A stretch of 64,000 nt of DNA, taken from MPNP01 sp965116235 (GTDB lineage: Bacteria; Pseudomonadota; Alphaproteobacteria; Rhodobacterales; Rhodobacteraceae). The stretch is taken from NCBI GenBank assembly GCA_965116235.1, contig OZ220496.1, positions 2,170,001 to 2,234,000 of the forward strand, in the 5' to 3' direction. The translations under genes were made by a program, and so were the position numbers. Of the stretch, positions 27,793-36,311 are shown in pieces; the first letter of the stretch is position 1; each line of letters begins with the position of its first letter. The notes under the pieces were generated by a model. It had not been told where the DNA came from. It did no database searches and worked only from the letters and a program-made list of their open reading frames with translations.

Positions 27793-28173
27793 TTACATGA
27801 AACCGAGTTCCAGGCGTGCCTCGTCCGACATCATTTCCATGCCCCACGGAGGGTCCCAGACCAACTCGACGTCAACCCTTCCTACATCATCAATCAAGCC
27901 GATGGACTCACCCACCCATCCGGGCATCTCACCGGCAACCGGACAGCCTGGCGCTGTGAGTGTCATTATGACGTTGACATCGTTGCCGGAGCCGATTTCG
28001 ATCGTGTAGATCAGACCCAGATCGTAGATGTTGACGGGTATCTCAGGATCAAAAACCGATTTGCAGGCGTTGACCACGGTGCGATAGAGAGGATGATCAA
28101 CAGTTGACGGTTTGATCAGAGGCGGGCCTTCCATCAAGCCTTCATTGTCCATCGAATTGTCACCCATTGCCAA
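27793..28173 (-). CDS. MIP18/DUF59 (SufT/PaaD-like) Fe-S assembly protein
   Basis: This protein of 126 residues belongs to the DUF59/MIP18 family. The core reads FDPEIPVNIYDLGLIY, then TLTAPGCPVAGEMPG with the conserved cysteine, and VELVWDPPWGMEMMSDEARLELG at the end. Members help mature Fe-S proteins. It is followed 32 bp downstream by the A-type carrier gene and probably forms one transcript with it, divergent from tgt. Confidence 0.88.
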   Translation of the reverse strand: MAMGDNSMDNEGLMEGPPLIKPSTVDHPLYRTVVNACKSVFDPEIPVNIYDLGLIYTIEIGSGNDVNVIMTLTAPGCPVAGEMPGWVGESIGLIDDVGRVDVELVWDPPWGMEMMSDEARLELGFM

Positions 28174-28347
28174 ATTGATTATTCCATACGTATTTAGTCA
28201 TGAATTTGCCAATTTCCAGTGTTAAGTCACCGAGTTGTTAGGCAGAGGGTTTTATTCCTTGGTTTCGCGGTCGCTTACATGGCGTGATATTGAAAGGCTT
28301 GGGGCTGGACCGCCCGTTCATGAATGGCAGAGAGGTATCATTGACTC

Positions 28348-29472
28348 GTGGCTACAGCTTTTACCTTCGACGTTGTTGCGGAGTGTCATCGGGCTCGATC
28401 AGGTGTAGTTCGTACGCCTGACGGTACCATAGATACCCCGGCTTTTATGCCCGTAGGGACAGCGGGCACTGTTAAGGCCATGTTTCCGGAGCATGTGGCG
28501 AAGACCGGTGCACAGGTGATTCTTGGCAACACTTATCATCTCATGCTTCGTCCATCAGCTGAGCGAATCCAGCGATTGGGGGGATTGCACAAGTTCATGA
28601 ACTGGTCAAGGCCAATACTGACCGATTCGGGCGGCTTTCAGGTCATGAGCCTGCAGAAGTTGCGAACGGTCACTGAAGAAGGGGTCGCATTCCGATCGTT
28701 CATTGATGGTTCCAAACACTTTCTTACCCCAGAGCGTTCAATCGCAATTCAAGGGATGCTGGGGTCCAACATTGCCATGTCGTTTGATGAATGCACGCCC
28801 TATCCAATTGACAAGAACGGGGCAGCAGCATCCATGCAGCGGTCGATGCGGTGGGCCAAGAGGGGCAAGGACGCTTTTGGTGAACGGACGGGCTTTGCGC
28901 TGTTTGGCATTCAACAGGGGTCCGTTTACCAGGAATTGAGAGAAGAAAGTACCACAAGTTTGGTGCAGCATGATTTCGATGGGTATGCCGTAGGCGGACT
29001 GGCAGTCGGTGAAGGTCAGGATACGATGTTTGAAGTCCTTGATTACGCGGCGTCCTTGCTGCCGAGAGACAAGCCGAGGTACCTTATGGGAGTCGGCAAG
29101 CCAAGTGACATTGTTGGTGCTGTTCGCCGGGGAGTTGACATGTTCGACTGCGTTCTTCCAAGCCGATCTGGCCGCAACGGGCAGGCGTTCACGCATCATG
29201 GCGTTCTGAACATCAAAAATGCCCAATTTGCCGATGATCAGGCGAGTCTGGACGAGTTTTGCGACTGCCCGGCCTGCACCAATTATTCTCGAGCCTATTT
29301 GCATCACGTCTTCCGGTCCAACGAAATCATTTCATCCATGCTGTTGACGTGGCACAACCTCAGATTCTACCAAATCCTCATGGCGAAAATACGAAGTGCA
29401 ATTCGCCAGGGAACTTTTGAACGGTTGAGTCAAAATTATCTTCTGACCGGACAGCTGGCAGGCGGCGATTAA
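28348..29472 (+). CDS. tgt: tRNA-guanine (queuine) transglycosylase
   Basis: The enzyme exchanges guanine 34 for preQ1 in tRNAs with GUN anticodons. It has 374 residues. Catalytic Asp lies in ILTDSGGFQVMSL, the second active-site Asp in DMFDCVLPSR, the GIQQGS segment is present, and the zinc site is CDCPAC with the later His in AYLHH. The start must be GTG at 28348, because an in-frame TGA lies two codons before it and no ATG is available. Confidence 0.95.
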   Translation: MATAFTFDVVAECHRARSGVVRTPDGTIDTPAFMPVGTAGTVKAMFPEHVAKTGAQVILGNTYHLMLRPSAERIQRLGGLHKFMNWSRPILTDSGGFQVMSLQKLRTVTEEGVAFRSFIDGSKHFLTPERSIAIQGMLGSNIAMSFDECTPYPIDKNGAAASMQRSMRWAKRGKDAFGERTGFALFGIQQGSVYQELREESTTSLVQHDFDGYAVGGLAVGEGQDTMFEVLDYAASLLPRDKPRYLMGVGKPSDIVGAVRRGVDMFDCVLPSRSGRNGQAFTHHGVLNIKNAQFADDQASLDEFCDCPACTNYSRAYLHHVFRSNEIISSMLLTWHNLRFYQILMAKIRSAIRQGTFERLSQNYLLTGQLAGGD

Positions 29473-29647
29473 TGAATGCCAAAGACCCCAACTCGACTGT
29501 ATATGGGCCCCGAACGAACTTTGGCAGGCCGTGTCCAGACAGCGACAGGAAAATGGCAATGCTTTGTTTGATGGGACTTCTTGAGGTCTGCAAAGGTCAG
29601 ATTGTTGGCAAGGACGTCCTTGTTTGCAGTTTCCGACTGGCGACAAG

Positions 29648-29675
29648 TTGAAATTTTTGCCGCTCCACCCCAAAT
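29648..29675 (+). promoter_or_regulatory. Heat-shock (sigma-32/RpoH-type) promoter for lon
   Basis: TTGAAA at 29648-29653 and CCCCAAAT at 29668-29675 are separated by 14 bases. This closely fits the RpoH consensus CTTGAAA-N13-15-CCCCATNT. The start of lon lies 30 bases further on. This fits the known heat-shock control of lon in proteobacteria. Confidence 0.7.
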
Positions 29676-29705
29676 TAGGTGTCAGAGATAAGACAAGGTT
29701 GCGAT

Positions 29706-32078
29706 ATGAGTTCAGATAACACCGTTTTTCCACTACTGCCCCTTCGAGATATTGTCGTTTTTCCTCATATGGTTGTTCCCCTCTATGTAGGAAGAGAGAT
29801 GTCCATCTCGGCTTTGGACCAAGCTGTCAAGAATGATTCCCAGCTCGTGTTGTGTTCACAGAAGATTCAGGATACCGAAAGCCCCGATCAGGATACCGTC
29901 TATGAAGTGGGGGTCAGGGCCAACGTCCTGCAGTTGCTGAAGTTGCCTGAAGGAACGCTCAAGGTTCTGGTCGAGGCGCACGAGCGAGTGAAGATCACGG
30001 GCTGGGTTGAAGGTCAGAAATATCTGGGTGTAACGGTTGAGCCCTTGCGCGACATTCTAAACGACACTTCTGAGCTTAAGGTGTGTCTGAAATCGATACG
30101 GAACAACTTTACCAAGTTGGCTTCATTGAAGAAATCAATCAATGCCGATGCCGCGGCCCAAATTTCCAAGGAAAGGGACCCTTCCAAGTTTGCAGACCTG
30201 ATCAGTGCAACCATAAGTGCCGATGTTGCAACCAAGCAGTCGATTCTTGAGATTCAGGATGTGGGTGAAAAACTGAAGACCATTCTCGAGATCATCGGAA
30301 CCGAAATTGCCTTGCTTGATTTCGAGAGTGACATGAGGAGCCGGGTCAAGAATCGCATGGAAAAGACCCATCGGGAGTTCTTCCTGAACGAACAGCTCAA
30401 GGCGATCCAGAAGGAACTGGGCGAAGAAGAAGAGATTTCTGAAGTCGAACGTCTGGAAAAGCGCATCAAGGAAACTGAACTGTCCGAAGAAGCCCGTACC
30501 AAGGCCCAGAACGAAATCAAGAAAATCAAGTCCTTCAACCATGGGTACGAGGCTCAGGTGTCCATGGTTTATCTGGACTGGCTGTTGGACCTGCCTTGGG
30601 GCAAGCGCAAGGACATTCAAAGCGACATTGCCAAGGCTCAGGACATTTTGGACAGTGATCACTACGGGCTGAACAAGGTCAAAGAGCGAATCATCGAGTT
30701 CATAGCGGTCCAGAAAAGAAAGGGCAATGTTGGAGGATCGATCATGTGTCTGGTCGGCCCCCCGGGCGTTGGCAAGACGTCGTTGGGACAGTCCGTTGCC
30801 CGGGCAACGGGGCGTGAATTCTCCCGCATCGCGCTGGGAGGGCTGCACGATGAATCCGAAATACGTGGCCATAGGCGATCCTATGTGGGATCCATGCCCG
30901 GGCGCATTATCAAGTCGTTCCGCAAGCAAAAGTCGGTGAATCCTCTGATTCTTCTTGATGAGGTGGACAAGATGGGGAATGGCTGGCGAGGCGACCCTTC
31001 CGCCGCCATGCTTGAAGTACTGGACCCCGAGCAGAATCACCGGTTTCATGACAATTATCTGGATGTCGACTTTGATCTGTCGGAAGTCATGTTCATCACA
31101 ACGGCCAACTATTTGCATGACATTCCCGAACCCCTCAGAGACAGGATGGAGATTATCCAGATCGATGGCTACACCGAAGATGAGAAGCTGCAAATCGCCA
31201 AACGGCACCTGATGCCGGAACTGTACGAATCACAAGGCATAAAGCGCAACGAGATCAAAATCAGCGACCGTGTCATCGAGGAAATCATTCGGTCTTACAC
31301 GCGAGAGGCGGGAGTTCGAAATCTCAAGCGTTCCATTGAAAAGGTGATGCGCAAATCTCTGACCATGATCGAGAAGGATGAAGCCAAAAAGATCAGCGTG
31401 ACCTTGAAAAATCTGCCTAACATTCTCGGCTTGCCTAAATTTCGGCACACAATCGCGGAAGACAAGAATCAGATTGGTGTGGCGACAGGCTTGGCCTGGA
31501 CACAATCCGGAGGCGATATCCTGATGATTGAGTCCACCATGGTCCCAGGCAAGGGCAAGATGCAGGCTACCGGCAAGCTCGGGGACGTAATGAAGGAATC
31601 CGTGTCTGCCGCCCACACCTATGTGCGTTCCATTGCCGGCAAGATCGGAGTGGATTCTTCACGCTTCGAACAAATTGACATTCACATCCATGTTCCGGAG
31701 GGGTCGACTCCCAAGGAAGGACCATCGGCCGGCATCGGCATGTTCACCTCGATCGTTTCAGTTCTTACAGGCATTCCGGTACGCAAGGATGTGGCCATGA
31801 CCGGCGAGGTCACCTTGCGAGGTACCGTGCTGCCCATTGGGGGGATCAAGGCCAAGTTGCTGGCCGCCATCCGCGGGGGCATAAAGACGGTTGTCCTGCC
31901 AACCGAGAACCAGAGGGACATGTTCGAAATTTCGGAAGAGATCAAGTCACAGCTGAACATCATTTACGTCACCAATGTATTCGAGGTTCTCGACATTGCT
32001 CTGGTACGGAAACCAAAACCTCTGGAGAAGATTCGGCTGGAGTCGGAGAAAGCGACGCCCTCGGCGGCGATCAACTAG
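29706..32078 (+). CDS. lon: ATP-dependent Lon protease
   Basis: This hexameric cytoplasmic AAA+ serine protease degrades misfolded and regulatory proteins. It has 790 residues from ATG 29706 (an ATG nine codons earlier at 29679 lacks a ribosome site, whereas AAGG precedes 29706). It starts with the Lon N-domain (LLPLRDIVVFPHM) and is followed by a coiled coil. Walker A is GPPGVGKTSLG, and the Walker B strand is ILLDEVDKMG. The C-terminal protease domain has the Ser in PKEGPSAGIGM and the Lys in LPIGGIKAKLLA. A heat-shock-type promoter lies upstream, and three tRNA genes follow. Confidence 0.97.
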   Translation: MSSDNTVFPLLPLRDIVVFPHMVVPLYVGREMSISALDQAVKNDSQLVLCSQKIQDTESPDQDTVYEVGVRANVLQLLKLPEGTLKVLVEAHERVKITGWVEGQKYLGVTVEPLRDILNDTSELKVCLKSIRNNFTKLASLKKSINADAAAQISKERDPSKFADLISATISADVATKQSILEIQDVGEKLKTILEIIGTEIALLDFESDMRSRVKNRMEKTHREFFLNEQLKAIQKELGEEEEISEVERLEKRIKETELSEEARTKAQNEIKKIKSFNHGYEAQVSMVYLDWLLDLPWGKRKDIQSDIAKAQDILDSDHYGLNKVKERIIEFIAVQKRKGNVGGSIMCLVGPPGVGKTSLGQSVARATGREFSRIALGGLHDESEIRGHRRSYVGSMPGRIIKSFRKQKSVNPLILLDEVDKMGNGWRGDPSAAMLEVLDPEQNHRFHDNYLDVDFDLSEVMFITTANYLHDIPEPLRDRMEIIQIDGYTEDEKLQIAKRHLMPELYESQGIKRNEIKISDRVIEEIIRSYTREAGVRNLKRSIEKVMRKSLTMIEKDEAKKISVTLKNLPNILGLPKFRHTIAEDKNQIGVATGLAWTQSGGDILMIESTMVPGKGKMQATGKLGDVMKESVSAAHTYVRSIAGKIGVDSSRFEQIDIHIHVPEGSTPKEGPSAGIGMFTSIVSVLTGIPVRKDVAMTGEVTLRGTVLPIGGIKAKLLAAIRGGIKTVVLPTENQRDMFEISEEIKSQLNIIYVTNVFEVLDIALVRKPKPLEKIRLESEKATPSAAIN

Positions 32079-32105
32079 AATCGCACGGGACTCAAAATTA
32101 CGGTT

Positions 32106-32180
32106 GGGTGATTAGCTCAGTGGTAGAGCACTTCGTTCACACCGAAGGGGTCGGGAGTTCGACTCTCTCATCACCCACCA
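32106..32180 (+). tRNA. tRNA-Val (anticodon CAC)
   Basis: A complete cloverleaf with a 7-bp acceptor stem GGGTGAT/ATCACCC. The anticodon stem CTTCG/CGAAG encloses TTCACAC, so the anticodon is CAC. T-loop is TTCGACT. The CCA end is encoded. Confidence 0.95.
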
Positions 32181-32264
32181 GTTTATTTTAGACAGCAAAA
32201 AAAGCAGCAGTTCACTTGTTAGTCGTCCTGCAAGTCTTAGTTGTCTGGACCAGGCAGGCCAAAA

Positions 32265-32339
32265 GGGTGATTAGCTCAGCGGTAGAGCACTTCGTTTACA
32301 CCGAAGGGGTCGGGAGTTCGAGACTCTCATCACCCACCA
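32265..32339 (+). tRNA. tRNA-Val (anticodon TAC)
   Basis: It is almost identical to the preceding tRNA-Val (four differences by eye). The anticodon loop is TTTACAC, giving UAC. The T-loop reads TTCGAGA, slightly atypical at its last position. The CCA end is encoded. It probably arose by duplication of its neighbour. Confidence 0.94.
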
Positions 32340-32479
32340 TTCCCGTGCATGACAATGTCGGTGCCGTGGTTGCCAATCAGACAAGACAATACTAACACGA
32401 CACGGACTCAGACATTTTGCCGGGTGCTTCTTGACATCATGATGTGCCGGCTTAACTTGGGTTACCTGTTCGACTTCAA

Positions 32480-32556
32480 GCGGGTGTAGCTCAATTGGTT
32501 AGAGTGCTGGCCTGTCACGCCAGAGGTCGCGGGTTCGAGTCCCGTCATCCGCGCCA
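32480..32556 (+). tRNA. tRNA-Asp (anticodon GTC)
   Basis: A complete cloverleaf with acceptor GCGGGTG/CATCCGC. The anticodon stem CTGGC/GCCAG encloses CTGTCAC, giving GUC. Discriminator G and an encoded CCA follow. It is the third of a Val-Val-Asp cluster. Confidence 0.95.
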
Positions 32557-32615
32557 AAACTTTCGAAGAAGTTTGTCCTGTAAATTGTTCCGAACAGCTC
32601 GGCAAGCGACGAGCT

Positions 32616-33413
32616 GTGCCTGATTTCTTTTCCAATATCAGAGCCTCCAGAGGCGGTGCTCAGCCAGTGAGCTGGTTGACTCTCTACGCGATGATCGGAT
32701 TGACATGGCTTGGCCTGCTCCTTCTGGTATTGGGCGGCAACTTGCTCAGCCCTGGTTTTGCCTCAGATGCCCGCTTCTGGTACAAGATTCTTTTTACGCA
32801 TCCTCACAAGGTCGAATTCCACTATCTCCTCAGCATGTGGAGCTTGATGTCGGTGGCCATGATGCTGCCCAGTTTTGTGCCGACATTGCGAGTGTACAAT
32901 GACTTGCAGGGAACAGGAGCAGGGTCCAAGGTCGGATTTTGGTGCCTGATCCTTGGGTACGTGGCCGTTTGGCTGACCTACTCTTTGGGCATGACTTATC
33001 TGCAGCTGTTGCTGGACCGGATGGATATCCTGTCTGTTCACGGCCTAGGGGCAAACCTGCTGCCCTTGACCATCATGCTCACACTTGCGGGCGTCTATCA
33101 GTTCACGAGCTTCAAGGATAACTGTCTGACCTATTGCCGATCCCCGTTTGTCGTCTTTTTGGCGCGCGGCAACGTCTCTCTGTGGGAAGAGTTCCAGACA
33201 GGTTTTGGATTCGGTCTCTGGTGCTTGGGGTGTTGCTTCATGCTGATGATGTTGTGCATTGTGTCCGGTTTGATGAACATTGTCTGGATGAGTCTGATGG
33301 CGGTTGTGATCACGATTGAAAAGTTGCCGGACTTGGGTAAATATGTTTCGAAACCGCTGGGAGTTCTGCTATTGGTTTCAGCCTTGATTACAGCCTTTCA
33401 TCATTTTGACTGA
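32616..33413 (+). CDS. DUF2182 integral membrane protein
   Basis: This 265-residue membrane protein has about six or seven hydrophobic segments. It shows the DUF2182 features: MWSLMSVAMMLPSFVP, a FTSFKDNCLTYCRSPFVVF loop with paired cysteines, and FGFGLWCLGCCFMLMM with a cysteine cluster. The family is described as a predicted metal-binding membrane protein of unknown role. It often sits next to DUF1326, as here (11 bp gap). A possible start just before 32616 is the TGCCTG region, and the start codon is GTG. Confidence 0.82.
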   Translation: MPDFFSNIRASRGGAQPVSWLTLYAMIGLTWLGLLLLVLGGNLLSPGFASDARFWYKILFTHPHKVEFHYLLSMWSLMSVAMMLPSFVPTLRVYNDLQGTGAGSKVGFWCLILGYVAVWLTYSLGMTYLQLLLDRMDILSVHGLGANLLPLTIMLTLAGVYQFTSFKDNCLTYCRSPFVVFLARGNVSLWEEFQTGFGFGLWCLGCCFMLMMLCIVSGLMNIVWMSLMAVVITIEKLPDLGKYVSKPLGVLLLVSALITAFHHFD

Positions 33414-33424
33414 AGAGCGATCAG

Positions 33425-34123
33425 ATGAGTTCACGACCGTCCAATCGACTGACGACCCAGGCCAAACTCGACAACCGCCATCCCAGCGCGGAAAAATCGG
33501 ACAAGGGCAGGGTGCCGTGGGCAATCAAGGGTGAACTTATCCTGAACTGCAATTGTACCGTTTTTTGCCCTTGCGTTGTCAGTCTGGGCAAGCATCCACC
33601 GACAGAAGGATATTGCCAGGCTTGGGCTGGAGTACAAATATCCGAAGGCTTTTATGGGAATGAATCCTTGTCCGGTCTCAATATCGGTCTCCTTCTCGAA
33701 ATACCTGGGCTGATGGCCCGTGGGAACTGGAAAGCCGCCGCTTACATAGATGAACGGGCCACTCACAAGGCGTATCATGGCCTGCTTCAGATTTTCACGG
33801 GCAAGGCCAAGGGCACAACCGGCCTGTTCCAGAATCTGGTCAGTGAGTTTCTCGGGGCTGAAAGGGCTGAGGTCTCCTTTGAGACCGAGGGAAAAATACG
33901 ACGACTGAAGGTCGGCAGAAAAATTCAGGGCGAAGTGGTTCCGGTACCAGGAAAGGATCCCGGACAGGACATTGTGGTATACAATACCCAATATTGGATG
34001 GGTAGTGACATTACGGTGGCGACGGCCAGACAAGGTCGTGTACGGGCGTTTGGTCGGGTATGGGATCTTGACGGTCGATCGGCCGAAATATGTACGATCA
34101 ACTGGAAGGGTCCAGAGAGGTAA
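33425..34123 (+). CDS. DUF1326 domain protein
   Basis: This soluble protein of 232 residues has a charged N-terminal extension of about 30 residues. The DUF1326 domain begins with LILNCNCTVFCPCVVSLG, a CNC-x3-CPC cysteine cluster suited to binding metal. The C-terminal half is beta-rich. The function is unknown. It lies between its usual partner DUF2182 and dmdA (6 bp gap to dmdA), so these genes are almost certainly cotranscribed with the DMSP genes. Confidence 0.83.
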   Translation: MSSRPSNRLTTQAKLDNRHPSAEKSDKGRVPWAIKGELILNCNCTVFCPCVVSLGKHPPTEGYCQAWAGVQISEGFYGNESLSGLNIGLLLEIPGLMARGNWKAAAYIDERATHKAYHGLLQIFTGKAKGTTGLFQNLVSEFLGAERAEVSFETEGKIRRLKVGRKIQGEVVPVPGKDPGQDIVVYNTQYWMGSDITVATARQGRVRAFGRVWDLDGRSAEICTINWKGPER

Positions 34124-34129
34124 GCCGAC

Positions 34130-35239
34130 ATGTCAGGCATCGCTATCTTTCCGACAATACGGGTACGAAAGACCCCGTTTTGGGACCGGGTCGTCGAATC
34201 GGGTGTCAAGGCCTGCTCCGTGTACAATCGAATGCTTTTGCCAGTCCGGTTTGTGTCGGAAGAGAGCGACTATTTTCATTTGAAGGAGCACGTACAAGTC
34301 TGGGACGTGTCCTGTGAACGGCAAGTCGAGGTCAATGGTCCCGATGCAACGGAACTCATAGAACTGCTTACACCTCGGCCAATCAACACCTTGAAGCCAG
34401 GCTGGTGCATTTATCTCCCGGTTGTCGATCAACATGGCGGCATGCTGAATGATCCGGTGCTGGTCAAGCTGTCGGAGACACAATACTGGATTTCCCTATC
34501 GGACAGCGATTATCTGCTTTGGGTCAAGGCGGTTGCGGCTGTCAAGAAGCTGCGCGTCAACGTCTTTGAACCGGACATATCACCCTTGGGAGTGCAAGGC
34601 CCTAAAGCCGACGACTTGATGGCCAAGGTTTTTGGCGACGAGATTCGAACGCTGAGGTTTTTTCAGTTTCAGACTGTGGAATTCAATAATCGGCGGCACA
34701 TTGTTGCCCGGTCCGGTTACTCCAAGCAAGGCGGATTCGAGATTTACCTCGCCGGGAGCGAAAATGGTCTGTCCCTGTGGGATGCCTTGATGGAATCTGG
34801 TGCTGAATTCAATGTTCGGGCCGGCGGTCCCAATCTTGCCGAACGAATTGAGGCCGGGCTTCTATCCTATGGCAGCGATATGACAAGCCAGAACACGCCG
34901 TTTGAATGCGGACTGGCCCGATACTGCAGCGTTAACGAGACGCCAAAATGTATCGGTCATGACGCGCTAAAAAAGGTTTGGCAAGAGGGTTGGAAACGCG
35001 AAATCCGGGCCATGGAAATTCGGGGTCCCAAAGTACCCGACTGCCATACGCCGTGGCCCTTGAAAGCCGTAGGTCGTTATGCGGGCCAGGTTACTTCAGC
35101 GGCCTGGTCTCCCGGCTTCAAGACCAACGTGGCCATCGCGATGGTTGAGAAGGAATTTTTGACCGAAGGAACGAAAGTAGCCGTTGAAGCTCCTGACGGA
35201 GTCCGAACAGCGGTTGTAAAAGAGCATTTTTTCGCATGA
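34130..35239 (+). CDS. dmdA: Dimethylsulfoniopropionate demethylase
   Basis: The enzyme transfers a methyl group from DMSP to tetrahydrofolate, giving methylmercaptopropionate. It is a GcvT-fold protein of 369 residues. It matches the SAR11-type DmdA along its length. Examples are YNRMLLPVRF, LKEHVQVWDVSCERQVEV, the WISLSDSD segment, VQGPKADDLMAKVFG, ARSGYSKQGGFEIYL, and PNLAERIEAGLLSYGSDM. These distinguish DmdA from ordinary aminomethyltransferases. It is followed 14 bp later by acuI, the classic neighbour of dmdA in marine alphaproteobacteria. Confidence 0.92.
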   Translation: MSGIAIFPTIRVRKTPFWDRVVESGVKACSVYNRMLLPVRFVSEESDYFHLKEHVQVWDVSCERQVEVNGPDATELIELLTPRPINTLKPGWCIYLPVVDQHGGMLNDPVLVKLSETQYWISLSDSDYLLWVKAVAAVKKLRVNVFEPDISPLGVQGPKADDLMAKVFGDEIRTLRFFQFQTVEFNNRRHIVARSGYSKQGGFEIYLAGSENGLSLWDALMESGAEFNVRAGGPNLAERIEAGLLSYGSDMTSQNTPFECGLARYCSVNETPKCIGHDALKKVWQEGWKREIRAMEIRGPKVPDCHTPWPLKAVGRYAGQVTSAAWSPGFKTNVAIAMVEKEFLTEGTKVAVEAPDGVRTAVVKEHFFA

Positions 35240-35253
35240 TGAAGGAAACATAA

Positions 35254-36249
35254 ATGAAATTTTCAGCACTCGTGGTTGAGAAGGATGATACTGGGGCGAC
35301 CTCAAGTTCGGTGAAGACAGTTGCCCTCGACGACTTGCCGGAAGGTGATGTGAGTGTCAAGGTCGATTACTCCACGATCAACTACAAGGACGGTCTTTGT
35401 TTGGGTTCAGGCGGGGGCTTGGTTCGTGCATATCCCCACGTGCCGGGGATCGATTTTGCCGGCTCTGTCGTCGAGTCATCAAGCCCGGACTTTGTTGAAG
35501 GCGACGAGGTGGTATTGACCGGCTGGCGCGTCGGTGAAACCCGATGGGGCGGCTATGCTCAATATGCACGCGTCAAAGCCGATTGGCTGGTCAAACTTCC
35601 GGCCTCGATTGACACTCGCACCGCCATGGCGGTCGGAACGGCGGGCTTGACGTCCATGCTGGCGATTCAGGCCTTGGAGCATCACGGAATGCAGAAGGAG
35701 AACGGGCCGGTATTGGTAACGGGAGCATCGGGAGGCGTGGGATCGATGGCCGTGCTTTTGCTCTCCGAAATGGGATTTGAGGTCACAGCGGTTACAGGCC
35801 GACACGAGTCTGAACAATATTTGAAGGAACTGGGTGCAAAAAATATCTTGCCTCGGAGTGAACTGGCCGAGACGACAAGGCGACCCTTGGAGAAAGAAAC
35901 CTGGAATGGCTGCATCGATGCCGTTGGAGGAAGCATGCTGGCTAGGGTTTTAGGGCAGATGAAGTACGGATCTTCGATTGCCGCCGTTGGCTTGGCTGGA
36001 GGTGTCGATCTGCCGGCAACAGTCATCCCGTTTTTGCTGCGGGGAGTGAACCTGCTTGGCATAGACAGTGTCATGCAGCCAATCGATGCCAGAATTACAG
36101 CGTGGACCCGAATAGGCCAGTATCTCAATCGAGACAAGCTTCAGCAGGTAACTTCAATGAAAACCCTTGGTGACCTGCCGCAATTGGGCCAGGACATTCT
36201 CCGGGGACAAGTCAGAGGTCGGGTCATCATCGACGTCAATAGCCCATGA
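35254..36249 (+). CDS. acuI: Acryloyl-CoA reductase (YhdH/AcuI family)
   Basis: This NADPH-dependent medium-chain reductase of 331 residues detoxifies acryloyl-CoA to propionyl-CoA during DMSP breakdown. It lacks zinc ligands, as expected. Landmarks are STINYKDGLCL, VPGIDFAGSV, VLTGWRVGETRWGGYAQYAR, the cofactor motif VTGASGGVGSMAV and the C-terminal GRVIIDV. The position directly behind dmdA supports the AcuI assignment over a generic YhdH. Confidence 0.92.
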   Translation: MKFSALVVEKDDTGATSSSVKTVALDDLPEGDVSVKVDYSTINYKDGLCLGSGGGLVRAYPHVPGIDFAGSVVESSSPDFVEGDEVVLTGWRVGETRWGGYAQYARVKADWLVKLPASIDTRTAMAVGTAGLTSMLAIQALEHHGMQKENGPVLVTGASGGVGSMAVLLLSEMGFEVTAVTGRHESEQYLKELGAKNILPRSELAETTRRPLEKETWNGCIDAVGGSMLARVLGQMKYGSSIAAVGLAGGVDLPATVIPFLLRGVNLLGIDSVMQPIDARITAWTRIGQYLNRDKLQQVTSMKTLGDLPQLGQDILRGQVRGRVIIDVNSP

Positions 36250-36311
36250 ACCGGGCAGAATTTACTTCATTCCGCAATTCGCCTGCAACGCTCTGACGGA
36301 AAGGATCAAGG

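Noticed and set aside
27761..27847. Longer N-terminus for the A-type Fe-S carrier
   Set aside because: It overlaps the SufT-like gene, and the extra residues do not fit the family.
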